Source: Anaerolineales bacterium (lineage in GTDB: Bacteria > Chloroflexota > Anaerolineae > Aggregatilineales > J027). Taken from it: a DNA stretch of 64,000 bases. The notes beneath the pieces were generated by a model that saw only the letters and a program-made list of their open reading frames with translations, was not told where the DNA came from and ran no database searches. A program made the translations under genes and the position numbers. Each line of letters starts with the position of its first letter. The stretch's first letter is position 1. The stretch spans positions 1,736,001 to 1,800,000 of the forward strand of contig JACKCI010000001.1 in the NCBI GenBank assembly GCA_020634155.1, written 5' to 3'. Positions 16,804-25,857 of the stretch are shown one piece after another.

Positions 16804-17787
16804 CTAAAACAAATGCGCCTCAAGTAAACGGGCACCCTGCCCCACGAGGCTATGCAGCACATCGCTGATACCTTCAATGGCCCGCAAACGCGCCGCAACG
16901 GTATCGGCATCGGCAGCTTGGGCAAGGACATGCACATTGGCCCCTGCGTCGATGGTGTAATAGGCTTGGAGGCCAGCCTGTCGCCACGCTATCACGGCTT
17001 GGATAATGGCAAGGGTCACAGGCTTCCAATAGAAAATAGGCGGCACGGAGGTCATGGCAACCATGTGCAGGCGGATGGCTTCGCGCTCAGTTTCCTCACC
17101 GAAGGCCGTCCAATCACGGGCGAGGATGCCAGCACGAATGGTCTCGACGCTCTGTTGGGCCAATTGGACGCGGGTGGAGTTGAAAGGGCTGGTCGTCACC
17201 AAAGCGTTACCCTCTGCCGAGCCAACGGTTTTGTGTTCGCTTTGGGTGATGGCAATTAGGTCGTGAATGTCCCAATGGTCGGGCGGGGCTATCATCTCGG
17301 CATAAGAGGCGGCGTCGGTCTCGCCATAGTGCCATTCGACAAAGCCCGCTGGAATGGAACGGCAGGCCGAGCCAGAGCCTTGGCGGGCCAAGATGGTCAA
17401 CTCGCGCTCAGTGAGGTCAAGACCAGCGGCATGAGCAGCAGCAACGGTCAATGCGGCAAAGCCTGAAGCTGAGGAGGCAATGCCCGCCCCCATCGGGAAG
17501 TTGTTGTGGGTGGCGACCCATGCGCGGGTGGTGATGTCAGCCCGTTGGCGGATGCGGTCAAGCTGGGCGAAGACACGGGCGGCCTGCTTATCCTTGAGGG
17601 AGAGGCTGTTGGGGTGGATGGTGTCGGCCTCAAGGCTAGGGTCAAAGGCAACAGTGGTCGTGGTGGTGGCGGCCTCAAGGTTCATGGAAACTGAGCCGTT
17701 CATGGGCAGGCGCAGGGTGTCGTCGATGCGGCCCCAATATTTGGTAAAAGCGATATTGCTGGTAGCACGACAGGTTATTTTATTCAT
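16804..17787 (-). CDS. mvaD: Mevalonate-pathway decarboxylase (diphosphomevalonate or phosphomevalonate)
   Basis: 327 residues, GHMP kinase fold. SNIAFTKYWGRID at the N-terminus, the phosphate loop MGAGIASSASGFAALT, the GSGSACRSIPAGFVEW segment and TIDAGANVHVL with the catalytic Asp are characteristic of diphosphomevalonate decarboxylases, which make isopentenyl diphosphate. Work on Roseiflexus showed that a Chloroflexota homolog decarboxylates phosphomevalonate instead, with isopentenyl phosphate kinase completing the route. Which substrate this enzyme uses cannot be settled by eye. No other mevalonate gene is in the window. It starts 8 bases after the DUF554 gene and appears to be in the same operon as the PBP. 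Confidence 0.9.
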   Translation of the reverse strand: MNKITCRATSNIAFTKYWGRIDDTLRLPMNGSVSMNLEAATTTTTVAFDPSLEADTIHPNSLSLKDKQAARVFAQLDRIRQRADITTRAWVATHNNFPMGAGIASSASGFAALTVAAAHAAGLDLTERELTILARQGSGSACRSIPAGFVEWHYGETDAASYAEMIAPPDHWDIHDLIAITQSEHKTVGSAEGNALVTTSPFNSTRVQLAQQSVETIRAGILARDWTAFGEETEREAIRLHMVAMTSVPPIFYWKPVTLAIIQAVIAWRQAGLQAYYTIDAGANVHVLAQAADADTVAARLRAIEGISDVLHSLVGQGARLLEAHLF

Positions 17788-17795
17788 GGGAGTTC

Positions 17796-18539
17796 CTAGA
17801 ATTTGGGGTAAATCTCAATACCAAGGGCAGTTGCCACAGCCACCAGCAGCGGTGCAATCAACAGAGCGGGCAGGAAGTTGGCAATGCGTGGCTTTTTGAT
17901 GTCCAACAAAATGAGGCTCAAGCCAATCAGCAGCAGGCCTCCGGTGGCGGTCATCTCGTCAATCATGGGGTCAGTCATGATAGCTCCGGCGAAATAGCCT
18001 GTCACGGCAAGACCACCTTGCAGCACAATAATCGTGATAATTGAGAACATCACCCCCACCCCCAACGAGGCGGCAAAGGCCAGTGATGCAAAGCCATCCA
18101 AGACCGACTTAATCGCCAAGAGTTGATAATCGCCCGACATGCCATCTTGCAGTGAGCCGATAAAGGTCAGGGGGCCAATGCAAAATACAAGGCTGGCGGT
18201 GACAAAGCCATTGATGAAGCGCTCACGGTCGCTCATGTCCCCATCGGGTTGACCACCCGGCCCCTTGCCGCCGACCTTGGTCTGGAGCCAACCCGCAAAG
18301 TTATCCAAGCGCTGCTGAACATTGACCCACTCGCCAATGAGGACACCGATAACGAGGCTAATCAGGGGAATGATGATATTGCCAGAGAGGAAGGCGTTTT
18401 GCATCCCAACCACCAACGTCACCAACCCAAGACCCGTGATGACCGAGTCTTGGGTGTTTTTGGGCAGACGGTCGCCAATGAGTAGACCGAGGGTGCTACC
18501 CATGGCGACGGTTATGACGTTGAGGATGGTGCCAATCAT
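17796..18539 (-). CDS. DUF554 (YqgA-like) membrane protein
   Basis: 247 residues and about seven hydrophobic helices. The start, MIGTILNVITVAMGSTLGLL, and VGMQNAFLSGN further on are typical of the DUF554/YqgA family, integral inner-membrane proteins of unknown transport function. The ATG overlaps the PBP stop by 4 bases (18536-18539), so it is translationally coupled to the large penicillin-binding protein. The decarboxylase gene follows after 8 bases. Length is normal for the family. Confidence 0.88.
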   Translation of the reverse strand: MIGTILNVITVAMGSTLGLLIGDRLPKNTQDSVITGLGLVTLVVGMQNAFLSGNIIIPLISLVIGVLIGEWVNVQQRLDNFAGWLQTKVGGKGPGGQPDGDMSDRERFINGFVTASLVFCIGPLTFIGSLQDGMSGDYQLLAIKSVLDGFASLAFAASLGVGVMFSIITIIVLQGGLAVTGYFAGAIMTDPMIDEMTATGGLLLIGLSLILLDIKKPRIANFLPALLIAPLLVAVATALGIEIYPKF

Positions 18540-21500
18540 TGCCCTGACTCTGCCGCGTTAGCTTCGGGTTGTGGCACAGCGGGTGCGGCATTGGTGATGG
18601 TCACTTGGACAGGGGCTGATAGTGCGACGGCTCCGGTCTGGCTAAAGGTGGCAAGACGGATAAAGTAGACGCCATCGGACAAGGAATTGGTAGGCCATGT
18701 CCCCAGCACGGCCCCTTGACCGGATTGCTCAAACTGGTAGGACTGGCCCGGAATAACTTGATATTGGTCAGGGGCCGAGGCGGGCGTGTACTGAATCTCG
18801 TAATGATCGAAGCTGGGAACCGTTGCCGTGCCGTAGAAAGTCGCTAGGCCGCTGATGGTCATGCCATTAAAGGGCGAGGTCAGCAGCGAAATCGGCGCGG
18901 GTTGGTCGGGTGTACACGATTCGGTGGGCATAACCCCATCAAGGCTATTCGGGTCGAGGTCACGCGATTGCGCCCATGTTTGGCCCGCGGCGGTGTTGCG
19001 AATCCAAGGGATAACGGTGGGGTCATCGACCACCAAGAAGAATTTTTCGACTTGGTAATCGGGACAAAACTGGTTGGCGATGCGATTGGTAAAGGCATCG
19101 ACCATCACCACTTGGAAGAGGCTTTCTTCGCCGGGTGGGGGTGGCTGGTCAACCAAGAAGTAATCGGTGATGGTACCACCGGGGCCGCAGAGTTCGGCAT
19201 TGTTTTGGGGGAGTTGGGTGCCAGAGTCACGGCAGACGGTGCGCTGCTCAATACCTGCGGGAATTGAGAATTGGGCAATATCGAGGTTGCTCACATATTG
19301 CCACATGACCTTATTCCAGACAGGTGAGGCCAGATTATAGCCGGTGCCGCTATTACCCATTGAACTTGGTACCGTATTGCCCATCCAGACGGCGGTGATG
19401 ATTTGAGGCGTCCAACCGATTGTCCACGCATCACGGTTGTCGTTGGTAGTACCCGTCTTGACCGCAGCGGGGCGACCATCGGGCAAGTCAAGGCGGGCGT
19501 AGTTGGTGCCAAATTCCTCGCGGCGGGCTTGGTTGTCGGACAAGATGCTGTTGATGAGGAAGGCATAGCGTGGGTCAACCGTTTGATAGGCAGGGTCAAG
19601 GTCGGTCTGCCAATCGAAGATGTATTCACCGTTGGCGGTCTGGATGCTATAAATGCCAAAGGGTTGATTATAGAAGCCACCATTAGCAAAGGCCGCGTAA
19701 CCAGCGACCATATCCATTAGGCGTACTTCCGCCGCGCCAAGGGCCGACGGTAAACCAGCGGTTACTGGCGATTGTAAGGGGAACGTAACCCCCATGCGGT
19801 TGGCAACATCAGTAAAGCGCTCTGGTGTGACAAAAGCCATCGCTTTGACAGCGGGTACGTTGAGCGAGTTCGCCAGCGAGAGACGCACTGAGCGCGGGCC
19901 GCGATATTCACCGTCGTAGTTCACAGGTGTATAGCTACCCCAACTGGATTGAGTATCCCAAACGACGGTGGCAGGTGTCCAGTACTGCCACACTCCCGTA
20001 TCATCGACATAGCCCTCAAAAGCCGTGAGATAGACCAAAGGCTTGATTGAGGAACCGGGTTGGCGGGGGTTGAGAGCGACATTAACTTCACCATCAATGT
20101 CTTGGTTGCTAAAATCAGCACTCCCGACCATTGCGAGGATGGCACCAGTGGTGGGGTCAAGGCTGACCAATGAACCATTATTGACGTTAATGCCTGCATT
20201 GCGCGAGGTCGCTACTTGCTCACGTACTTGGGTTTGGGCGGTCTCTTGCAAGGTCAGGTCAAGGGTGGTGGTGACACGCAAGCCATTGTTATAGATATAG
20301 TCTTCACCATAGCGACTGCGAACCTGATCCCACACCCAATAGACAAAGTGGGCGTATTTCAGTTCTTGGATGGGCGGGGTGAAGTCGGTAATCTCAACAA
20401 TGGCTTTGAGGTGCGGGACTTCATTAACCAGATAAGATTCAGTCACACACAAGGGCTGGCTCAAATCGAAGCCAGAGACATTGGTGGTGTGTTCCATCTG
20501 GATACAGCCGTCCCCATTGGCCTCCTCCATAAGGCGCAGCACGGTCTCCATACGACCGAGGGCGGCCTCACGATTTTGGAAGGGGTCATAGACGCCCGGA
20601 GATTGGACTTGCCCAATGAGCAAAGCCGCTTCAAAGACATTGAGGTCAGAAGCAGGTTTTTTGAAATAGGCTTGGGAGGCAGCTTCAATACCGACAGTAA
20701 AGCCACCAAAGCTCATCTCATTAAAATAGAGTTCCAAAATCTCGTCTTTACTGTATTTGCGGCTAATCTCAGCCGCCAGAACAATCTCGGTGACCTTGCG
20801 CTCGGCAGAGATTTGGGCCGCAAATTCCTCATTGAGCAACAAGCGGCGGGCAATTTGCTGGGTGATGGTGCTGGCACCCGATTGCGGGCCAGCACTGGTC
20901 AAGTTGGTATAAGTCGAGCGCAAAATGGCAAAAACACTAAAGCCGGGGTTCTCATAATAGGTTTCATCTTCAGTGGAGACCAAGGCATGAATGGCCCAAG
21001 GCGAAATATCCTCAAGAGCAACCTTTTGGCGCACACCACGATTGGGGTCATTGAACTCCGCGAGGACGGTTTGACCATCGCTGGCATAAATGGTGGTGGT
21101 TTGGAAGGTGCTAGCGCGTTGGGGTAGGTCATCAATGGCGGCGCTGTAGTCGCTGACCACTGAGAAATAATACATCACCATTGCCACTAGGACACAGAAT
21201 GTCATGCCTAAAACAATGACCGTGCCGCCGACGCTTGACCACACAACCATCTTGGTCATGCCACTACGGGTAAAGACGCCACCAAGAGCCTCACTATAAT
21301 CGGGTTGAACACCCTCCATTTTAGGCTTGCCAACGGGCTGGTTGTCCTTCGGCATGTTTTTCTCTTGCTGATAGGGGTCACCACCGACCATGGGCGCAAC
21401 GGCAGCAGCAGCCTCAGCAGGCGAGATAGTGCGGGCATCTTGGCTTCCGGGCATGATAGTTGCGGCCTCACGGGGGTCATGGGGGCCGGGGCGCTCAATA

Positions 21501-22699
21501 CCGGGAGCAGTGCGCTCATATTCATAGGGCGGCGTGTCGGAGGTGGCGGCATTGAGATTGACCATCGTTGCGCCGGGGTCTTCTTGAGGCACCTTCGCAG
21601 GCAAAGGCATGCCGTATTCATCAAGGGCAATCTTAGGTGCAGGCGTGGGTGGTTGGGTTTCGCCAATAGTAGGGCGGAATTGTTGGGGCGCGACGGGGGG
21701 CTGCACACCTGTTTCAGTGCGGACATAATCAGGTGTAATCGGTGGCTGTGCGCCTGTTTGGGGTGGGGTATCAGGTATCCATTCGCGCCCATCATAGCGG
21801 TACCAACGGCTGCTATCAACCCCTAATGTCCACCAACGGCCTTGGTCATCTAAGACCATCAAGCGGCGGAGTTCGCCCTCTAATTGGCTACGGGTAATGC
21901 GGCCTTCGGCAAATTGCTGGCGTAGCGATTGAACGGATTGTTCGACTTCACGAAAACGTTGAGCATTTGAAGACATAGGCTGACTCGGTTGTTGATTGGC
22001 TTGAACTTGGGGTTCGGCATTAGCAGTACCGGACAAGAGATGGGTGGCGTTGGCATCCAATGACACGGCAACTTGATGATCAACCACCGTAGCCCCTTGG
22101 AGGCCACCCACACCTTGGGCGGGGACTTCAAGCGGTTGGACGGTATCATGTTGATGGGCGGCTTCTTCAAGCGTAAGGCCCTGCGGCTCTGGTTCAGGTT
22201 CTGGCTCTTCTTCAATAGGAATGTCCCGCAAACCACCGAAACCAGTATCCAGATTAGCTGATAAGGGTACAGATGGTGCATCAGCAAAGCCCAGTGGAAC
22301 CTCGCCTTCGACTTGAGGGGCATCCAAGAACTCCTGTTCAACCGCCTCTAATTCCTCTTCTGGGGGTAATACCTCAGCCTCCAGCTCTAACAGTTGCGGC
22401 TCCGGCTCCAGTTCGGCTTGGGGTTCAGGCTGTGGCTGGGCCACGACGCCGCTTGGATTAAATTCAAGAGCTGAAAATTCACCCCAGCCCAGAATCTCGC
22501 CTAAAGCGGCGGCAGGGGCAAAATCATAGGAGGCTTGGGGCGAATACCATCCGCCGGGGCGGACAGGGTTTGGCCCCGGTTCAAAGTCTTGGGGTGGTGC
22601 TTCCGGTTCGGCGGGCGGCTCAGAAATCGCATCGGGTGGGGTGAACCACTGCTCACGATTTACAAAGGCGTCGCCATCTGGGGTGTGCCAATCGCTCAT
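18536..22699 (-). CDS. Class A penicillin-binding protein with giant cytoplasmic N-terminus
   Basis: 1387 residues, against about 700-900 for usual class A enzymes. Residues 1-480 are cytoplasmic and mostly Pro/Glu-rich, with an island at 245-312 (predicted helices then a Trp-rich stretch, RWWTLGVDSSRWYRYDG). One membrane helix follows (482-515). The glycosyltransferase domain has Glu577 in STEDETYYENPG and STITQQIARRLL. The transpeptidase has SSIK (Ser883, Lys886), SLN (945-947) and KTG (1081-1083). A C-terminal region (about 1270-1375) looks like an Ig or fibronectin-type domain. The enzyme polymerises and cross-links peptidoglycan outside the membrane. It heads an operon with DUF554 and mvaD, which makes a polyprenyl-lipid precursor. 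Confidence 0.95.
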   Translation of the reverse strand: MSDWHTPDGDAFVNREQWFTPPDAISEPPAEPEAPPQDFEPGPNPVRPGGWYSPQASYDFAPAAALGEILGWGEFSALEFNPSGVVAQPQPEPQAELEPEPQLLELEAEVLPPEEELEAVEQEFLDAPQVEGEVPLGFADAPSVPLSANLDTGFGGLRDIPIEEEPEPEPEPQGLTLEEAAHQHDTVQPLEVPAQGVGGLQGATVVDHQVAVSLDANATHLLSGTANAEPQVQANQQPSQPMSSNAQRFREVEQSVQSLRQQFAEGRITRSQLEGELRRLMVLDDQGRWWTLGVDSSRWYRYDGREWIPDTPPQTGAQPPITPDYVRTETGVQPPVAPQQFRPTIGETQPPTPAPKIALDEYGMPLPAKVPQEDPGATMVNLNAATSDTPPYEYERTAPGIERPGPHDPREAATIMPGSQDARTISPAEAAAAVAPMVGGDPYQQEKNMPKDNQPVGKPKMEGVQPDYSEALGGVFTRSGMTKMVVWSSVGGTVIVLGMTFCVLVAMVMYYFSVVSDYSAAIDDLPQRASTFQTTTIYASDGQTVLAEFNDPNRGVRQKVALEDISPWAIHALVSTEDETYYENPGFSVFAILRSTYTNLTSAGPQSGASTITQQIARRLLLNEEFAAQISAERKVTEIVLAAEISRKYSKDEILELYFNEMSFGGFTVGIEAASQAYFKKPASDLNVFEAALLIGQVQSPGVYDPFQNREAALGRMETVLRLMEEANGDGCIQMEHTTNVSGFDLSQPLCVTESYLVNEVPHLKAIVEITDFTPPIQELKYAHFVYWVWDQVRSRYGEDYIYNNGLRVTTTLDLTLQETAQTQVREQVATSRNAGINVNNGSLVSLDPTTGAILAMVGSADFSNQDIDGEVNVALNPRQPGSSIKPLVYLTAFEGYVDDTGVWQYWTPATVVWDTQSSWGSYTPVNYDGEYRGPRSVRLSLANSLNVPAVKAMAFVTPERFTDVANRMGVTFPLQSPVTAGLPSALGAAEVRLMDMVAGYAAFANGGFYNQPFGIYSIQTANGEYIFDWQTDLDPAYQTVDPRYAFLINSILSDNQARREEFGTNYARLDLPDGRPAAVKTGTTNDNRDAWTIGWTPQIITAVWMGNTVPSSMGNSGTGYNLASPVWNKVMWQYVSNLDIAQFSIPAGIEQRTVCRDSGTQLPQNNAELCGPGGTITDYFLVDQPPPPGEESLFQVVMVDAFTNRIANQFCPDYQVEKFFLVVDDPTVIPWIRNTAAGQTWAQSRDLDPNSLDGVMPTESCTPDQPAPISLLTSPFNGMTISGLATFYGTATVPSFDHYEIQYTPASAPDQYQVIPGQSYQFEQSGQGAVLGTWPTNSLSDGVYFIRLATFSQTGAVALSAPVQVTITNAAPAVPQPEANAAESGQ

Positions 22700-22727
22700 C
22701 GTTCAATCTCCCGCTATACAAATGGTT

Positions 22728-22733
22728 ATTATA
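22728..22733 (-). promoter_or_regulatory. -10 hexamer of the PBP operon promoter
   Basis: On the minus strand GTGTATAAT is a strong -10 at 22733-22728, about 28 bases before the ATG at 22699, with GGGAGA as ribosome binding site between them. No clear -35 is present. Confidence 0.6.
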
Positions 22734-22785
22734 CACTAACGTTGGGAAGCCGCCTATTTTGTTCTGGCCTTTTAAGGTGTAGAGT

Positions 22786-23697
22786 ATGGGCATGATGGCT
22801 AGAAAATTGCTGATATTGGTTTTAGTGGCACTCGCGCTCTATCCACCCCCTTCTCCCACCCACGCCCAAGGCGATGCCAAGACATGGCTCCTCAATCAAA
22901 TTAACACCTTGCGGGGTCAATTAGGGATTCATGGGTATGCACTGAATGGGGCACTGGGGGCGGCGGCTCAACAGCATAGCGAGTATATGGCATCCACAGG
23001 CGACATTAGCCATACCGAGAGCAACGGTTCCACCCCCAGCAGCCGAGCAGCGGCTAATGGCTATACAGGCAAGTTTGTGAGTGAGAATATCTATGGGGGA
23101 ACGCTGGCGACGGCAGCCGATGCGTGGAATTTTTGGATTAACTCGGCGGTGCATTATGCAGGGTTGACCAACAGCCGCAACAATGAGATTGGGATTGGGG
23201 TGGCCGCTAGTGAACGTGGCACCTTCTTCACGCTAGTATTTGGCTATGGGACAGGCGTTGATGCACCTCCCGCCCCACAACCACCCAGCGACAATCCTGC
23301 ACCAAACCCCACTAGTCCGCCTGTCCCACAAGCGCCACCGCCAACGCGCCGCCCCCCAACCTTGACGTTTACCCCATCACCAACCATTCCAACCTTTACC
23401 CCCACCGTGACATGGACATTTACACCGACATGGACGGCAACAGCCTCCACAACACCCGCCCCAGCGACTAAGGTGCCGATTGTGTTACCGACAGCGGCAG
23501 TGGTGGTCGCCCAAGCAATCGATTCACCCGCACCGACAATGGTTGAGGATGCCCCCTCATCAACGCCAACACGCGCCTCACAAGGCCTTGAAGCAACCGC
23601 CACTGGTGATTTACGCGACCTTTTGCCCTATTTATTGTTCGGACAGGTTATACTATTGGGCATAGGCGTTGTATCATTAGTGATGCGGAAGAAATAG
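22786..23697 (+). CDS. Secreted CAP-domain (SCP/PR-1-like) protein with Pro/Thr stalk and C-terminal membrane anchor
   Basis: 303 residues. A signal peptide (about 1-28) precedes a CAP domain (about 32-165) with QQHSEYMASTGDISHTES, FVSENIYGG and the expected WINSAVHYAGLTN. CAP proteins are extracellular; bacterial ones are of uncertain function. A Pro/Thr-rich stalk (about 170-270, with repeated TFTPT-like units) leads to a terminal hydrophobic helix and MRKK, so the domain is displayed on a stalk. Three ATGs lie at 22786, 22792 and 22795. AAGGTG six bases before the first favours 22786, although TAGAGT just before it could be a -10 for a leaderless start at 22792. The stop abuts the next ATG. 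Confidence 0.87.
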   Translation: MGMMARKLLILVLVALALYPPPSPTHAQGDAKTWLLNQINTLRGQLGIHGYALNGALGAAAQQHSEYMASTGDISHTESNGSTPSSRAAANGYTGKFVSENIYGGTLATAADAWNFWINSAVHYAGLTNSRNNEIGIGVAASERGTFFTLVFGYGTGVDAPPAPQPPSDNPAPNPTSPPVPQAPPPTRRPPTLTFTPSPTIPTFTPTVTWTFTPTWTATASTTPAPATKVPIVLPTAAVVVAQAIDSPAPTMVEDAPSSTPTRASQGLEATATGDLRDLLPYLLFGQVILLGIGVVSLVMRKK

Positions 23698-24720
23698 ATG
23701 ACTGAAGCACTTGAGGTACTCATCACCCTCAAACTCGATGACGAAACCCTCGACCGACTCCGACAAATCAGCCCCTTTGTAAAGCTGCGGGTGCATGTTG
23801 CCGACAAAGGCAAAGATGTGCCAAACAGGGTATGGAGCAATGTAGATGTACTCTTCACAGGCACGGCGCTCCCACCCACCAGCACCAAGACCAATGTCAA
23901 ATGGATTCACAGCATGTTTGCAGGGGTAGACAATGTACTGGATGACCCGTTTGTTAAGGCCAATCCAGAGATTGTGATAACCAGCAGCAGCGGTATCCAT
24001 GTCAGCAATATTGGGGAATATGTACTGGGGATGATTTTGGCGCTGGGGCATCGGATTCCGCGCATGATGCAGCATCAAACACGGGCAGAATGGCATGATG
24101 AGCGCTTCAAACTATTTATGCCGCAAGAACTCAGCAAATCCACCGTTGGGATATTAGGTTATGGGCGGATTGGGCGCGAGGTGGCGCGACTCTGTAAAGC
24201 TTTCGGGGCCACTGTCTTGGCGACCAAGCGTAACGTTAAGACTCCCGCCGACCATCGCTATACCCTGCCCGGCACTGGGGATGCTGAAGGCGAAATGTAT
24301 GACCGCCTCTATCCACCGGAAGCCAGCGGATTTATGATTAAAGAATGCGACTTTGTGGTCATTACCTTACCCATCACTGATAAAACACGCATGAGCTTCG
24401 GGAAAGCACTGTTTAACGCTATGAAGCCCAGTGCCTTTTTGATTAATGTGGGACGTGGAGGCATTGTGGATGAAAACGAGCTATTGACGGCGTTGCAAGA
24501 GGGGCAAATTGCAGGGGCAGCCTTTGATGTGTTCGCTACCGAACCGTTGCCGCACGACCATCCGCTGTGGAAAGCACCTAACTTGATTATCAGCCCACAT
24601 ATCGCGGGAAATATGGATGATTATCGTCTGAAAGCCACCAGCGTTTTTGAAGATAATTTAAGGCGTTATTTAGAAAAACAACCCTTACTCAATATTGTGA
24701 GTCGGGAGTTGGGTTATTAA
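23698..24720 (+). CDS. D-2-hydroxyacid dehydrogenase family oxidoreductase
   Basis: 340 residues. The Rossmann motif GILGYGRIGREVARLC binds NAD(P). The catalytic Arg lies in INVGRGGIVDE, the Glu in FATEPLPHDHP and the His in ISPHIAGN. These enzymes reduce 2-oxoacids to D-2-hydroxyacids or the reverse. The internal insertion (about 180-215, GTGDAEGEMYDRLYPPEAS) is longer than in phosphoglycerate dehydrogenase. Substrate unknown. The ATG directly follows the stop of the CAP gene, so both are in one unit. Confidence 0.9.
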   Translation: MTEALEVLITLKLDDETLDRLRQISPFVKLRVHVADKGKDVPNRVWSNVDVLFTGTALPPTSTKTNVKWIHSMFAGVDNVLDDPFVKANPEIVITSSSGIHVSNIGEYVLGMILALGHRIPRMMQHQTRAEWHDERFKLFMPQELSKSTVGILGYGRIGREVARLCKAFGATVLATKRNVKTPADHRYTLPGTGDAEGEMYDRLYPPEASGFMIKECDFVVITLPITDKTRMSFGKALFNAMKPSAFLINVGRGGIVDENELLTALQEGQIAGAAFDVFATEPLPHDHPLWKAPNLIISPHIAGNMDDYRLKATSVFEDNLRRYLEKQPLLNIVSRELGY

Positions 24721-24775
24721 CGTGCAACTTTTAAGGTACAACTCACGTATAGGTCTCTAAATAGGAGGGAATTCC

Positions 24776-25102
24776 ATGTCTGAAGAACAAGTCCAACAAG
24801 AAGAAATGACCCAAGAAGAGCAGGAGACAACTGAAGCAATGGACAAAGCCTTTAAGGACTTCGTGCATCATCAACGGGTCGCCCTCGAAGAACTGGGCAA
24901 AGCGCTCGAATCCCTGCTGCCCAAAGAATTCCGTGAACACACCAAGAATGCTGGTCAAGCTTTCATTGATGCGTTCAAATCGCTGTTTGATGCCGCCAAA
25001 GGCGACCTCGACCAGATGATAAAATGGCGCAAAGATGAGGTAGGCGAAGAAGGTGCCGAAAAAGCCGAAGCCTCTACCAAGGTCAAGGTTGAAATCGAGT
25101 AG
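24776..25102 (+). CDS. Acidic helical protein, 108 residues, unknown
   Basis: 108 residues, rich in Glu, Gln and Lys and predicted to be almost wholly helical, with a coiled-coil-like N-terminus (EEQVQQEEMTQEEQETTE). No signal peptide, membrane segment or catalytic motif is visible. GGAGGGAATTCC precedes the ATG. A terminator just after the stop suggests a short transcript. No family recognised; a small structural or chaperone-like protein is possible but unproven. Confidence 0.7.
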   Translation: MSEEQVQQEEMTQEEQETTEAMDKAFKDFVHHQRVALEELGKALESLLPKEFREHTKNAGQAFIDAFKSLFDAAKGDLDQMIKWRKDEVGEEGAEKAEASTKVKVEIE

Positions 25103-25137
25103 GCATTCACCCGCCCACAACTCGACAGCATAAATTC

Positions 25138-25173
25138 AACAGCGGGACACCACCTAGGGTGCCTCGCTGTTTT
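25138..25173 (+). terminator. Terminator after the 108-residue gene
   Basis: AACAGCG (25138-25144) pairs with CGCTGTT (25165-25171), with an inner CACC/GGTG stem, and TTTT follows. It overlaps the 3' end of the convergent gene. Confidence 0.65.
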
Positions 25174-25732
25174 CGTTATCGGGTGTGTCATCATTCTCTG
25201 TGGTCTCGTCTCCAGACTTGCGGCGCGAGATGAAAGGATTGCGCGAGTCTTTTGGCAGGGGTGTATAGCGCGGGAGGGGTATCATACCGGGCGCTTGGTC
25301 ATCTTCGAGACGATGGCTGGGTGCAGCAGATTCGTCGGCTTCAGTTTCCATCTCACTACCAAGGAATAAAGGGTAGCGATGGGGTGCCCACCAACGGCGG
25401 TTAATGGTCATAAGGGTCACACCGCGCCCGTTCTGTTGACGGGCCACCGCCAAAATCTCGACCAGCAATTCAGCAGGTGGCTGTTGGAAGGAATGGCGGC
25501 GGGTGGTACTACCATCGGGAGCCTCGCGGGTGGTCTGCTGGTGAATCATGTCGCAGGTGGAGCAAAAATAATATTGGATAAGCGACGAGTGATTCTCCCC
25601 CCACTCATCAAGGATAGCGGCGATGTGGTGCATGGGGCGGTCGCAAGTCTCGCAGCGGGTATAGGGGTCTGGACGGCGATTTTGGTAGGTCGCCAGTTGA
25701 AAACCGTTTTCCTGATAACGGGCTTCTTTCAT
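25154..25732 (-). CDS. Zinc-ribbon protein, 192 residues, unknown
   Basis: 192 residues. Two CxxC pairs, RCETCDRPMHH near residue 27 and YFCSTCDMIHQ near residue 57, form a likely zinc ribbon at the N-terminal third. The middle is alpha/beta with GRGVTLMTINRRWWAPHRYP, and the last 60 residues are polar and probably disordered. No catalytic motif. A minus-strand GAGG lies 7 bases before the ATG. It is convergent with the 108-residue gene and shares its terminator region. Function unknown; nucleic-acid or protein binding are both possible. Confidence 0.7.
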   Translation of the reverse strand: MKEARYQENGFQLATYQNRRPDPYTRCETCDRPMHHIAAILDEWGENHSSLIQYYFCSTCDMIHQQTTREAPDGSTTRRHSFQQPPAELLVEILAVARQQNGRGVTLMTINRRWWAPHRYPLFLGSEMETEADESAAPSHRLEDDQAPGMIPLPRYTPLPKDSRNPFISRRKSGDETTENDDTPDNENSEAP

Positions 25733-25799
25733 CGACAGCCTCTTTAGTCAAATTTGTTAACAGTCTAACGCTTTTCGGGGGGAAGCAAAAGTCAGTGGA

Positions 25800-25838
25800 A
25801 ACAAACTCCCCCTACCCGCTTGCGCGGATAAGGGGAGT
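25800..25838 (-). terminator. Terminator after the substrate-binding receptor gene
   Basis: Read on the minus strand, ACTCCCC and ATCCGC pair with GCGGGT and GGGGAGT around a GCAA loop, followed by TTTGTTT. Confidence 0.8.
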
Positions 25839-25857
25839 GTCGATTCAGCAAGCGGCG

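Noticed and set aside
20216..21127. A 303-codon open frame on the plus strand inside the PBP gene
   Set aside because: It is antisense to the conserved transglycosylase and transpeptidase parts, has no ribosome binding site and no recognisable product; the open frame follows from codon composition of the real gene.
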